Below are positions 45,557 to 55,044 of a DNA stretch of 64,000 bases, piece by piece. Below the pieces are notes generated by a model. The model was not told the DNA's origin and ran no database searches. It saw nothing but the letters and a program-made list of their open reading frames with translations. Origin of the DNA: Knoellia remsis (GTDB lineage: Bacteria; Actinomycetota; Actinomycetes; Actinomycetales; Dermatophilaceae); the NCBI RefSeq assembly GCF_003002895.1, contig NZ_PVTI01000011.1:1-64000 (forward strand), given 5' to 3'. The stretch's first letter is position 1. Every line of letters begins with the position of its first letter. The translations under genes were made by a program, and so were the position numbers.

Positions 45557-47323
45557 GTGAGCAGCACCGAGGTCACGACCCAGCCCGCGAGGGGCTGGGT
45601 CTCGCTCTCCGCCGGGGACCGGCACCTTCTCGTGCGCGGCCCCGAGGACCTGGCCGGCGAGCTCGAGACCGCGCTCGCGGACGGCGTCCCGGCGGTGCTC
45701 GCCGTGCTCACGCGGGACGGGCTCGGGTCGCTGCCCGAGTTCGCGGTCGTCGACGCATCGGGGGAGCAGGTGCGCGTCGTCGTCGCCGGGTCCGCCGTCG
45801 TGCGCGCCGACGGCGCCGAGGTGTCCGCCGACGGCCGTATGCCGTGGCGCGACATCGATGTCGACGCCGCCTCCGTGGAGCTGACCTCGGGTGCGAAGGG
45901 CGGCTGGCGCCGCCCGTCGCGGCTCGCTCGGGGTGCCGCTGCCGCCGGTGCTGGGGCTGGCGCTGCCGGTGCCGCCGGTATTGCTGCGGCCGATAGCGGC
46001 GTCGATGACGGCGTCCGGCTCGCCAGGACACCGGTGGAGCCGGACCCGCAGCCTGAACCGGACCCGCAGCCGGAGCCGGAGTCCGTGGCCGAATGGCCTC
46101 CCTCGGACGAGGAGGACATGGCCCACGCGGACGTGGCCGACGAGGTCCAGCCCGAGCCCGAGCGGGATGTCCACGACCCTGAGCCGCAGCCGGAGGTCCG
46201 CGAGCGCGAGCCCGAGCCGCAGCCCGAACCTGAGCCGGAGGCGCGAGAGCCCGAGACGGTCACGGAGGCGCCGGCCGACCGCGCGCCCGAGGCCGAGCGC
46301 GACGCCGCCCCGGCCGACCAGCGCGCGGCCGACGACGCCGCGCAGCAGCCGCCGCAGGCCCCGCCGGTGCCGCCGGCCGACCTGACGCTCCCGCCGTCGG
46401 AGGAGTACGCCGGCGCCGCTCCCGCGGAGCGCGTCGCCCCCGAACCGGCCCCGAAGCCGGAGAAGAAGACGCTCATCGACAGCGTGCCCTGGCGCACCCT
46501 GCCGGAAGACGGCGCCGGACCCGACGAGTCCGACCGGGCACCCGAGCCCGAGCGCGAGGCCGCGCCGGCCGCTGCCCCGGCCGTCCCGCCACCGCCGCCG
46601 CCCCCGGGAGGCGCGCCCGCGGCATACGAGGACGAACCGGCGCAGCCGGACCCCGAACCGGCTCCCGACCCCCGCGACGGCCCCACCGGGCCGGACAACT
46701 GGGGCATGACCGGGCCGTCGCCGATGGGCGAGCCGGACGCGCCCGCGCCCAGCCCGGTCGACACGACCTCGCCGCCGCAACCGCCACCGATGCCGCCGGC
46801 GGACGTGACGATGGACCGTGGCTCGATGGGCCTGCCCGCGAACGACGGGCCGCCGGACAGCCCGATCGTCCTCGCCGTCATCTGCCCGGCCGGGCACCAC
46901 TCGTCCCCGCACGCGAGCGTGTGCCGCGTGTGTGGCCGCGACATCCCGACCCAGCAGCCGTTCCAGACGCCGCGCCCCCAGCTCGGCGTCCTCCGAGTCT
47001 CGACGGGCGGGCTCGTGCCCCTCGACCGCGGCATCCTGCTCGGCCGCTCCCCGAAGGTGAACTCCGACCTGCCGCCGAGCAGCCGGCCCCACCTCGTGCG
47101 TCTCGCCTCGGCCGAGAACGACATCTCCCGCAACCACGCCGAGGTCATCCTCGAGGGCTGGCACGTGCTCGTGCGCGACCTCGGCTCGACGAACGGGACG
47201 ACGGTCACCCTCCCCGGTCAGGAGCCGGTCCGGCTGCGCCCGACCGAGGACTTCGGCATCGAGCCCGGCGCGGTCCTCACCCTCGCCGACGAGGTGTCGC
47301 TCACCTACGAGGTGGCCGAGTGA
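45557..47323 (+). CDS. Zinc-ribbon and FHA-domain protein with long Pro/Glu-rich linker
   Basis: The 588-residue protein has an N-terminal domain (1-115, GWVSLSAGDRHLLVRGPEDL), a Pro/Glu/Ala-rich linker (about 150-430) full of PEP and PQPEPEP words, a zinc-ribbon-like CPAGHHSSPHASVCRVCGR (about 438-456), and a C-terminal FHA domain (GRSP, NDISRNHAEVILEGW, DLGSTNGTTV) that binds phosphothreonine. It is a likely reader or substrate of the kinase encoded next. The start has GAGGA seven bases upstream; the stop overlaps the kinase GTG. Confidence 0.9.
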   Translation: MSSTEVTTQPARGWVSLSAGDRHLLVRGPEDLAGELETALADGVPAVLAVLTRDGLGSLPEFAVVDASGEQVRVVVAGSAVVRADGAEVSADGRMPWRDIDVDAASVELTSGAKGGWRRPSRLARGAAAAGAGAGAAGAAGIAAADSGVDDGVRLARTPVEPDPQPEPDPQPEPESVAEWPPSDEEDMAHADVADEVQPEPERDVHDPEPQPEVREREPEPQPEPEPEAREPETVTEAPADRAPEAERDAAPADQRAADDAAQQPPQAPPVPPADLTLPPSEEYAGAAPAERVAPEPAPKPEKKTLIDSVPWRTLPEDGAGPDESDRAPEPEREAAPAAAPAVPPPPPPPGGAPAAYEDEPAQPDPEPAPDPRDGPTGPDNWGMTGPSPMGEPDAPAPSPVDTTSPPQPPPMPPADVTMDRGSMGLPANDGPPDSPIVLAVICPAGHHSSPHASVCRVCGRDIPTQQPFQTPRPQLGVLRVSTGGLVPLDRGILLGRSPKVNSDLPPSSRPHLVRLASAENDISRNHAEVILEGWHVLVRDLGSTNGTTVTLPGQEPVRLRPTEDFGIEPGAVLTLADEVSLTYEVAE

Positions 47324-48804
47324 GCCGGAGCGCTCCCGGTCCGGCACCGGAGATCCCCGGGCTCGTCTACCGACAGCCGCTCGGTTCCGGTGGGTATGCC
47401 GACGTCTTCCTCTACGAGCAGCAGTCGCCGCGGATGCCGGTGGCGGTCAAGGTGCTCAAGCGTGAGGGCCTGACACCGGCGATCCGCAGGCAGTTCGTCG
47501 AGGAGGCCAACACCATGGCCCAGCTCGCGGACCACCCCTACATCGTGCAGGTCTTCCGCAGCGAGCAGCTGCCCGACGGCGGCGCCTACCTCGTCATGAA
47601 GTACTACCCGCCGCCCAACCTCGCCACCCGGGCGAAGCGGGACCGGCTCGGCGTCGAGGAGGTGCTGCGCACCGGCATCCAGCTCGCGAGCGCCGTCGAG
47701 ACCGCGCACCGGGCGGGCATCATCCACCGCGACATCAAGCCGGCGAACGTCCTCGTCAGCCAGTACGGCGCACCCGGTCTCACCGACTTCGGCATCGCCG
47801 GCCGCGGCACCAGCCAGGACGAGCACGACGAGGACGTCGGCGTCTCGGTGCCGTGGTCCCCGCCGGAGGTGCTCTACGGACAGAGCAACGGCGACGCCCG
47901 CAGTGACGTCTACTCCCTCGCCGCGACCCTGTGGCACCTGCTCGTCGGGCGCTCGCCGTTCGAGCAGCCGGGAGGCGACAACTCGGCATACGCGCTCATG
48001 CCCCGGATCCGCGCGACGCCGGTGCCGCACACCGGCCGCGCCGACGTCCCGCTCAGCCTCGAGCGGCTCCTCGGCCACGCGATGTCGAAGAAGCCCGACG
48101 CCCGTCCGCAGACCGCGCTCGAGTTCGCGCGCGGACTCCAGGCGATCGAGCAGGAGCAGCGGTTCGCGCGCACGCCGATCGTCGTCCTCGACGAGTCCGG
48201 GCACACGACGGTCGCCGACACCCCGGCGCCGTCGCCGGAGCAGGAGGACCCCGACCGCACGAGCGTGCGGGCGCCCGCAGTCGCGTCGGCGCAGACGCAC
48301 CTGCCGAACCGGGCGAGCGCGCCGGCCAGCGAGGCTCCCGCCGACGACGGGCCGCAGCCGACGACCATCAGCGGCGGCGCGCTGCTCGGGGCCATCGGCG
48401 TCCTCGTGCTCGCCCTCGTCGGGGCTCTCGTCTGGGCGATCGGTTTCCGCGGCGACGACGCCCCGACCGAGGCGTCGACCAACGCCCCCAGCGCCAGTGT
48501 CACGCCCGGCGGTGGCGGCGGTCCGGTCGTCGACATCCCCGAGCAGCCGCTCATCGACGGTCGGCCGGTCGCGGGCGGGGTCGCGTTCACCTGGCAGTAC
48601 GCCGGCGTGCGCAAGGGCGACTTCTACCGAATGCGCATCGCCGCGAGCGAGGCCGCCGTGGCAGAGGCCGAGGTCACGACGGTGCGCGAGATGCCCCACC
48701 AGGTCAGTGCCAAGCCCGGGCAGACGGTGTGCGCGCAGGTGGCCGTGGCGCGCGCTGCGGGCTCGACCTCGGCATACTCTGCGATCAAGTGCGTGACGGG
48801 GTAG
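47320..48804 (+). CDS. Membrane Ser/Thr protein kinase (Hanks type)
   Basis: The 494-residue kinase has an intact catalytic domain: glycine loop LGSGGYADVF, Lys44 in VAVKVL, catalytic HRDIKPANV, DFG in LTDFGIAG, and the APE-like SPPE. A disordered segment (about 285-350) leads to a membrane span (about 355-378, LLGAIGVLVLALVGALVWAI) and an extracellular fibronectin-like domain (VAGGVAFTWQYAGVRKGDFY) of about 90 residues. It resembles PknB-class sensors without PASTA repeats. With the phosphatase and FHA protein before it, it forms a compact phospho-signalling operon. Confidence 0.92.
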   Translation: MSRSAPGPAPEIPGLVYRQPLGSGGYADVFLYEQQSPRMPVAVKVLKREGLTPAIRRQFVEEANTMAQLADHPYIVQVFRSEQLPDGGAYLVMKYYPPPNLATRAKRDRLGVEEVLRTGIQLASAVETAHRAGIIHRDIKPANVLVSQYGAPGLTDFGIAGRGTSQDEHDEDVGVSVPWSPPEVLYGQSNGDARSDVYSLAATLWHLLVGRSPFEQPGGDNSAYALMPRIRATPVPHTGRADVPLSLERLLGHAMSKKPDARPQTALEFARGLQAIEQEQRFARTPIVVLDESGHTTVADTPAPSPEQEDPDRTSVRAPAVASAQTHLPNRASAPASEAPADDGPQPTTISGGALLGAIGVLVLALVGALVWAIGFRGDDAPTEASTNAPSASVTPGGGGGPVVDIPEQPLIDGRPVAGGVAFTWQYAGVRKGDFYRMRIAASEAAVAEAEVTTVREMPHQVSAKPGQTVCAQVAVARAAGSTSAYSAIKCVTG

Positions 48805-48879
48805 CCCGCCGCACACGGACACAGCCCGTCCAGGAACACAGCCGCAGTGACAGTGACGCAGTGAGGGGAGCATGACGCG

Positions 48880-49590
48880 ATGGCCGTGACGGTGGAGTTC
48901 TGCGGTGAGGAGTTCCGCGCGCCCGAGGACGCGCCGCTGACGATCGGCCGGGTCGCCGACGTCGAGATCGACGACAACCCGTACCTGCACCGGGTCTTCC
49001 TCCAGGTCGTCCACGAGCACGGGCTGTGGTGGCTCGCCAACGTCGGCTCGACGCTCACCGCGACGGTCGCCGACCGCAAGGGCCTCTTCCAGGCGTGGCT
49101 CTCGCCGGGCGCGCGGATCCCGCTCGCGCTCGAGTCCTTCACCGTGTGGTTCACCGCCGGCCCGACGACCTACGACTTCGACATCACCGTCGACGACGCG
49201 AGCTTCACCTCCGTCGAGACCGACAAGGAGCTCGAGCCCGAGGACTCGCCCGGCGAGACGACGGTGGGCCGGGTGTCGATGACGCCGGACCAGAAGCTGC
49301 TCGTCGTCGCTCTCTGCGAGAGCTTCCTGCGGACCTCGTATGCCGGCCAGGGCCAGATCCCGTCGTCGGCCCAGGCGGCCGGTCGCCTCGGGTGGACGAC
49401 GACGAAGTTCAACCGCAAGCTCGACAACGTCTGCCAGAAGCTCGCCGACGCCGGCATCCGCGGGCTGCACGGCGGACCGGGCAAGCTCGCGAGCAACCGC
49501 AAGTCGCGGCTCGTCGAGCACGCCCTGTCGACGCGGATGGTCACCGAGGCCGACCTCGCCCTCCTCGACGGGCTCGGCGACGACCACTGA
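48880..49590 (+). CDS. FHA-like/winged-helix regulatory protein
   Basis: The 236-residue protein has a beta-rich N-terminal half (TVEFCGEEFRAPEDAPLTIG, NPYLHRVFLQVVHEHGLWWL) that resembles a degenerate FHA domain: the GR turn is present, but the SxxH and N residues are not conserved. The C-terminal half (about 140-230) looks like a winged helix: MTPDQKLLVVALCESFLRTS, AAGRLGWTTTKFNRKLDNVC. It may be the transcription or signalling output of the kinase cluster; this is inference. GAGGGGAG lies about ten bases before the ATG. Confidence 0.7.
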   Translation: MAVTVEFCGEEFRAPEDAPLTIGRVADVEIDDNPYLHRVFLQVVHEHGLWWLANVGSTLTATVADRKGLFQAWLSPGARIPLALESFTVWFTAGPTTYDFDITVDDASFTSVETDKELEPEDSPGETTVGRVSMTPDQKLLVVALCESFLRTSYAGQGQIPSSAQAAGRLGWTTTKFNRKLDNVCQKLADAGIRGLHGGPGKLASNRKSRLVEHALSTRMVTEADLALLDGLGDDH

Positions 49591-49899
49591 CCCGCACGAC
49601 GCGTGGGGCGGTCGCGTGGGGCGCCCGACGCGTGAGGCGGGCACGCGTGGCGCGCGGCCGGCATACGGTGACCGGCACAGCGGCATACGGTGACTGGCCC
49701 ATCCGGGTCGTGGGCGCTGGCTATCGCGGAATGCCGGCAAGCGGGTAGCATGCGGCGCGGCACGGCTGCGCTTTCCTGTCCATGGCTCGAACGGGCGTTG
49801 TGCCACAGCAGTACCCACGGGGGGTGACTGGGCTCGGGGGCCGTGCAGGGTCTTCCGCGTCGGGTTCACCCCGCCCAGCGACGAGAGGACCCCGACCCC
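49591..49899 (+). other. 309-bp gap before moxR with possible promoter and two GTATGCCG words
   Basis: The gap contains two direct copies of CGGCATAC (49659-49666 and 49681-49688), repeated GCGTGGGGCG-like words near 49604-49625, and TAGCAT (49746-49751), a plausible -10 that would give moxR a leader of about 140 nt. No gene is seen. The long leader could be regulated, but I recognise no riboswitch. Confidence 0.35.
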
Positions 49900-50868
49900 A
49901 TGACGGTCACCCCTGACCAGGCTGCGTGGTTCACCAAGACCTTCGAGGCCATGGTGAGCAACGTCGACAAGGCCGTGCTCGGCAAGGAGCACGTCATCCG
50001 CCTGGCCCTCACGTGCATGCTCTCCGAGGGGCACCTGCTCCTCGAGGACTTCCCGGGCACGGGCAAGACCCAGCTCGCGCGAGCACTGTCGAGCACGGTG
50101 CAGGGGACCAACAGCCGGATCCAGTTCACGCCCGACCTGCTGCCGTCCGACGTCACCGGCGTGACGATCTACGACCCGAACACGAAGAAGTTCGAGTTCC
50201 ACCAGGGTCCGATCTTCGCGACGATCGTCCTCGCCGACGAGATCAACCGCGCCTCGCCCAAGACGCAGTCCGCGCTCCTCGAGGTCATGGAGGAGGCCCG
50301 CGTCACCGTCGACGGTGTCCGGCACGAGGTCGGCGAGCCGTTCATGGTCATCGCGACGCAGAACCCCATCGAGCAGGCCGGCACCTACCGGCTGCCCGAG
50401 GCCCAGCTCGACCGCTTCCTCATGAAGACGACGCTCGGCTACCCCGACCATGACGCGACCGTCCGGGTCCTGCGCGACGCCAAGACCCGGGACCGCACCA
50501 AGGCGCTCGAGCCGGTCGTCACCTCGCAGGTCGTCCTCGACATGGCCGAACTCGCCGACGAGGTGCATGTCGACGACGCGATCCTCGACTACGTCTCGCG
50601 CATCGCCGAGGAGTCGCGCCGGCACGTCAGCGTCCGCCTCGGTTTGTCGGTGCGTGGCTGCCTGGCGTTCATCCGCTGCGCGAAGACGTGGGCCATCGGC
50701 CAGGGCCGCACCCACGTCATCCCCGACGACATCAAGCTGCTCGCCCAGCCGGTGCTCAACCACCGCCTGCTCGTCACGGCCGAGGCCCAGTTCGCCGGCA
50801 TCACCGTCGACCAGGTCATCACCCAGATCCTCGGCGAGGTCGCCCCGCCGACCGAGCGCGTCGCCTGA
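49900..50868 (+). CDS. MoxR-family AAA+ ATPase
   Basis: A 322-residue chaperone-like ATPase. Walker A is EDFPGTGKTQLARAL, Walker B is IVLADEINRASPKTQSALLE, the sensor motif is VIATQNPIEQAGTYRLPEAQ, and the lid ends with a conserved C-terminus. MoxR proteins mature or activate partner proteins, usually with DUF58 and transglutaminase-like partners, exactly the next two genes. The ATG at 49900 follows GAGAGGAC. Confidence 0.93.
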   Translation: MTVTPDQAAWFTKTFEAMVSNVDKAVLGKEHVIRLALTCMLSEGHLLLEDFPGTGKTQLARALSSTVQGTNSRIQFTPDLLPSDVTGVTIYDPNTKKFEFHQGPIFATIVLADEINRASPKTQSALLEVMEEARVTVDGVRHEVGEPFMVIATQNPIEQAGTYRLPEAQLDRFLMKTTLGYPDHDATVRVLRDAKTRDRTKALEPVVTSQVVLDMAELADEVHVDDAILDYVSRIAEESRRHVSVRLGLSVRGCLAFIRCAKTWAIGQGRTHVIPDDIKLLAQPVLNHRLLVTAEAQFAGITVDQVITQILGEVAPPTERVA

Positions 50869-50878
50869 GCACCTGACG

Positions 50879-52639
50879 ATGTCCGAGCCGGTGGAGCCCG
50901 ACGAGGGCGCGACGACGTCACGCTCGCAGCTGCGACGCGGCGGCGGGCGGCGCGCTTCGGCGACCCCTCCGGCAACGCCTCCGGCGACCCCTCCGCCTAC
51001 GCCGGCAACGCCTCCGGCAACGCCGAGCTCCGCGCCACCCCGCACTCAGCACCCCGCCCAAGTCCCCGTCGCGCCCGACGAGGACGAGGCGACCGTCTCC
51101 CGGTCCTCGCTCAAGGTCCGGCCGGCGCAGGACCAACCCCAGCGCCGCCGGGCGGACAGCTCGTCGACGGCATCGGGCGGGTCGCGCTGGCGCAGCCTGC
51201 TCGGCCTGCGCCAGCCGGAGCAGGACACCCAGGAGGTGCGCCGCGCCGGCGGGCAGGGCATCGGGTCCGCCGGAACGAGCGGACCGGACGGGACGAGCGG
51301 GCCGGGCGGCACGCGCGGACAGAGCGGACGCTCGACGCGTCGCCGCCCCGAGCTGCCGACCATCACGCTGCCGCGGGTGCAGATCCCGTCGGCCATCACC
51401 GACACCGGCGCGCGCATCCTCGACCTCACCGGCGAGCGCATCAAGCCGCTGGCCGAGCGTTCCGAGCCGGTGTGGCGACCCGTGCTGCGGGTTCTCGGCT
51501 GGGTCTCGCCGCTCGGGTGGACCGTCTTCGTCCTCGGGCTCGTCGCGTGGTTCCTCGCCGCTCGGTACGAATGGACCGAGCTGGCCATGGTCGCGGTCGC
51601 GTGCCTCGTGCTGTTCCTCGCCTGCGTCGCGCTCGCGATCGGGCACGCCAAGGTCGAGATCCGCACCGAGGTCGACCCGACGCGCGTCACCGTCGGCGAC
51701 ACCGCCACCGGTCGCATCGAGGTCCGCAACCTCTCCGGGCGCGGCATGCTGCCGCTCCTCGTCGAGCTGCCCGTCGGGCGGTCCGCCGCCCGGTTCACGC
51801 TGCCCTCGCTCGGGTCGGGCAAGTCGCACGAGGAGCTCTTCGTCGTCCCGACCGAGCGTCGTGGCGTCATCCAGGTGGGGCCGGCGACGACCGTCCACGG
51901 CGACCCGCTCGGCCTCGTCCGCCGCACCATGGAGTGGACCGAGCAGACCGAGCTCTTCGTCCACCCCGAGACGACGTCGCTCGAGCCCCTCGGCGCCGGT
52001 CTGCTGCGCGACCTCGAGGGTGAGGTCACGCCCGACCTCTCGATGTCCGACCTCGCCTTCCACGCGCTGCGCGAGTACCAGCCGGGCGACGACCGGCGCT
52101 ACATCCACTGGCGCTCCAGCGCCAAGCACGGCCGGCTCCTCGTCCGGCAGTTCCTCGACACCCGCCGCTCCCACCTCGCGGTCGTCGTCGACACCTCGCC
52201 CGAGGTCTACACCGGCGAAGATGCGGCGGTCGAGCTCGCGATCTCGTGCGCGGCGTCGCTCGCGGTCCGGTCCATCATGGACGAGCAGGACACGACGGTC
52301 GTCGTCGGCTCCGAGCAGATCTCGCGGCAGACCGCGCCACTCACCCTCGACACGTTCTCGCGGACCGAGGTCCAGCCCGTCGACGTGTTCGCGGCAACCG
52401 GTGACGCAGCGGCCCTGGCCCCCGACGCGAGCATCGCCGTGCTCGTCACCGGCCCGCACCGCCCGTTCATCCAGGTCCAGCGCGCCCTCGGCCAGTTCGA
52501 GGTCGAGGTCATCAAGGTCGCCCTCGTCGTCGACCCCGACGCGCAGGTGGGGGTCCGTCGCGGCGCCGGCCTGACCATCCTCACGGTGCGCGAGCTCGCC
52601 GACCTGCGCCGTGTCCTCTTCGCCGGAGCCCTCGTATGA
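50879..52639 (+). CDS. DUF58 membrane protein, MoxR partner
   Basis: The 586-residue protein starts with a long disordered region (1-190) with Ala-Thr-Pro-Pro repeats and Gly/Ser stretches, then two membrane spans (about 215-250, PLGWTVFVLGLVAWFLAARY and AMVAVACLVLFLACVALAIG), a beta domain, and the DUF58 core with the signature REYQPGDDRRYIHWRSSAKH followed by a VWA-like fold (HLAVVVDTSPEVY). DUF58 proteins work with MoxR and transglutaminase-like proteins at the envelope; the mechanism is not known. Its stop overlaps the next ATG. Confidence 0.9.
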   Translation: MSEPVEPDEGATTSRSQLRRGGGRRASATPPATPPATPPPTPATPPATPSSAPPRTQHPAQVPVAPDEDEATVSRSSLKVRPAQDQPQRRRADSSSTASGGSRWRSLLGLRQPEQDTQEVRRAGGQGIGSAGTSGPDGTSGPGGTRGQSGRSTRRRPELPTITLPRVQIPSAITDTGARILDLTGERIKPLAERSEPVWRPVLRVLGWVSPLGWTVFVLGLVAWFLAARYEWTELAMVAVACLVLFLACVALAIGHAKVEIRTEVDPTRVTVGDTATGRIEVRNLSGRGMLPLLVELPVGRSAARFTLPSLGSGKSHEELFVVPTERRGVIQVGPATTVHGDPLGLVRRTMEWTEQTELFVHPETTSLEPLGAGLLRDLEGEVTPDLSMSDLAFHALREYQPGDDRRYIHWRSSAKHGRLLVRQFLDTRRSHLAVVVDTSPEVYTGEDAAVELAISCAASLAVRSIMDEQDTTVVVGSEQISRQTAPLTLDTFSRTEVQPVDVFAATGDAAALAPDASIAVLVTGPHRPFIQVQRALGQFEVEVIKVALVVDPDAQVGVRRGAGLTILTVRELADLRRVLFAGALV

Positions 52640-55044
52640 GCGAAGCCACCCAGAGCCGTCGCGAGCTGCGCGAGGAGCAGCAGGCCTCGCGGAGCCTGTC
52701 GATGCCGTCGTTCGGTATGCCGTCCCGTGACGCCCTCGTCGACCTCGCCTTCGCGCTCGTCCTCGTGGGGATCGCGCTCGTGGGCTTCCGCACCGGCTTC
52801 ATCGGCTGGGAGTGGGTGCTCGCAGCCGGTGCCGGGGTCGTGCTCGGCACCCTCGTCGCCCACGTCGCCGTCGCCCGATCGTGGCCGCTCGTCCTCACCG
52901 CACTCGTCCTCGTCGCCGTGCACTTCCTCCTCGGTGGGCCGTTCGCCGTCCGCGGGGACCTCATCGGCGGCGTCGTCCCGAGCCTGCAGACGCTGCGCGA
53001 CCTCGCGACGGCTCCGGTCACGGGGTGGAAGGAGTGGCTCACCCTCCTGCCGCCGGTCGATGCCCGCGGTCCACTCGTGGCCCTGCCGTGGGTCACGGGA
53101 CTGGTCGGCTCGGCGCTGACCTACGGCGTGGCCCGGCGGTTCCGCAGCGTCAGTGCCGCGGCGATCGCCCCGGTGGTCCTGCTCGCCGGCAGCATCGCCC
53201 TCGGCACCCAGCAGCCGGCGGCCAAGCTCGTCCAGGGTGTCGTCTTCGCGCTCGTCCTCATCCTGTGGCTCGTGGCCCGCTCGGCTCGCACGCGCGCTGC
53301 GCTCCAGAACGGCGCCGGCCGGCAGGCCCGCACCGTCACCGGGGTCGCGCTCCTCGCCGTCGCCGCGGTGGCCGGAACCTTCCTCGGACCGTTCCTGCCG
53401 GGGACCGACGAGGGGGCTGCGCGGGCGGTCGTCCGCAGCGAGCTCACGCCGCCCTACGACGTCGCCCAGTTCACCAGCCCGTTGTCGGGGTTCCGGGAGT
53501 ACACCGAGCCGAACGCCGCCGAGCTCTACGACAAGGAGATCCTCTCGGTCTCCGGCCTGCCCGACGGCACTCCCGTGCGGTTCGCGACCCTCGACAGCTA
53601 CGACGGCCTCGTCTGGGGTGCCGCCGACCGGGCCATGGACGGCACGCCGTTCCAGCAGGTCGGGTCGCGCATCGCGCCGCGTGCCACGGGTGAGAGCGCG
53701 ACCGTGACCGTGACCGTTCCGGAGGGCGGCTACGACGGGGTGTGGCTCCCGCTCGCCGGGTCGACGACCGGTATCAGCTTCACCGGCGCACGCAGTGACG
53801 ACCTCGCCGACGCGTTGTGGCTCAACACCGCGACCGAGACCGCCGCGGTCCCGGCGTCGATCGGCCCGGGTGACAGCTACACCTTCGACACCGTGCTCAC
53901 GGGGGAGTACTCGACGAAGCTCCCCGCCGAGCTCGACGTCGCGAGCGGCGGCCAGATCTCGCAGGACACGAGCTTCCTCGACAGCAAGCTCGACGCCTGG
54001 ACCGGTCAGGAGAGCGGCGCCTGGCAGAAGCTCGTCGCCGTCGCGAAGACCATGAGCTCCGAGGGTGCCTACACCGACGGTGGGACGGCGAACTCCTACG
54101 AGAAGGTCTACCTGCCCGGTCACAGCCTCGGCCGACTCAGCCGCTTCGTCGGCTCGACCCAGCTCGCGGGCAACGACGAGCAGTACGCCGCGACCCTCGC
54201 CCTCGTCGGCAACCGCCTCGGCATCCCGAGCCGGGTCGTCATGGGCGCCATCCCCGAGGCCGGCGGCGTCGTCAAGGGCAAGGACGTGCACGCCTGGGTC
54301 GAGGTGCAGCAGGACAACGGCACGTGGCACGCCCTGCTGCCGTCGACGTTCCTGCCCGACCGCAACAAGAAGCCCAACGAGCAGCAGCTCAAGTCGGAGG
54401 AGCAGAAGGTCGGCGCCCAGGTGCCGCCGCCCGCCGGTGTCAACCCGCCGTCGGTGCTCCAAGGTCCCGACCAGGCCCAGAACGCCACGGACATCAAGAA
54501 GAAGAAGCGCAACCCGCTCGACATCGGTGCCTGGCCGCTCTGGCTCAAGATCCTCGTCCTCGGCATCCTCCTGCCGATCCTGCTCGCCGTCGGGATCTGG
54601 GCGCTCATCCGCTGGCTCAAGGCGCGTCGTCGCCGCAAGCACGCGACGACCGGTCCGACGCCGGCGCGCGCGGCGTGGGTGTGGCGCGACCTCGTGAGCG
54701 ACGCCCGTAGCCTCGGTGTCGCCGTCCCGCGGGGCGCGACCCGGCTCGAGCAGGCCGCGGCCTTCCCCGAGGGGGTCACGGCCGCCCCCATCGCGGCAGG
54801 CGCGAACGCCGCCGTCTTCGGCCCGGGTGACCCGGAGCCCGAGGTCGCGGTGGGTCTGCTCGAGGAGGCCGACGGGGTTCGCCGCGAGCTGCGCGGTCAC
54901 ACCTCCCGCTGGCGCCGCCTGCGCTCCGACCTCAGCCTGCGCCCGTTCTTCGAACGCGACCCGCGGACGCGGACGGCGGCTCGCCGCCTCCCGTCGCTGC
55001 CCGCGCTGCGCCGGACCAAGGCCACGGGCGGTGCCTCCGCGTGA
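52636..55044 (+). CDS. Transglutaminase-like (TgpA-type) membrane protein lacking the catalytic Cys
   Basis: The 802-residue protein has about six membrane spans in the first 260 residues, an extracellular region, a transglutaminase-like core (about 475-570), a further membrane span (about 635-660, LWLKILVLGILLPILLAVGI) and a cytoplasmic tail. In the core the segment GNDEQYAATLALVGNRLGIP aligns with the GxCxQ active site, but the Cys position holds Asp514; His552 (DVHAWVEV) is kept. It is probably not a transglutaminase or protease by the classical mechanism and may act as a scaffold or binding protein. It overlaps both neighbours (ATGA and GTGA). Confidence 0.88.
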   Translation: MSEATQSRRELREEQQASRSLSMPSFGMPSRDALVDLAFALVLVGIALVGFRTGFIGWEWVLAAGAGVVLGTLVAHVAVARSWPLVLTALVLVAVHFLLGGPFAVRGDLIGGVVPSLQTLRDLATAPVTGWKEWLTLLPPVDARGPLVALPWVTGLVGSALTYGVARRFRSVSAAAIAPVVLLAGSIALGTQQPAAKLVQGVVFALVLILWLVARSARTRAALQNGAGRQARTVTGVALLAVAAVAGTFLGPFLPGTDEGAARAVVRSELTPPYDVAQFTSPLSGFREYTEPNAAELYDKEILSVSGLPDGTPVRFATLDSYDGLVWGAADRAMDGTPFQQVGSRIAPRATGESATVTVTVPEGGYDGVWLPLAGSTTGISFTGARSDDLADALWLNTATETAAVPASIGPGDSYTFDTVLTGEYSTKLPAELDVASGGQISQDTSFLDSKLDAWTGQESGAWQKLVAVAKTMSSEGAYTDGGTANSYEKVYLPGHSLGRLSRFVGSTQLAGNDEQYAATLALVGNRLGIPSRVVMGAIPEAGGVVKGKDVHAWVEVQQDNGTWHALLPSTFLPDRNKKPNEQQLKSEEQKVGAQVPPPAGVNPPSVLQGPDQAQNATDIKKKKRNPLDIGAWPLWLKILVLGILLPILLAVGIWALIRWLKARRRRKHATTGPTPARAAWVWRDLVSDARSLGVAVPRGATRLEQAAAFPEGVTAAPIAAGANAAVFGPGDPEPEVAVGLLEEADGVRRELRGHTSRWRRLRSDLSLRPFFERDPRTRTAARRLPSLPALRRTKATGGASA

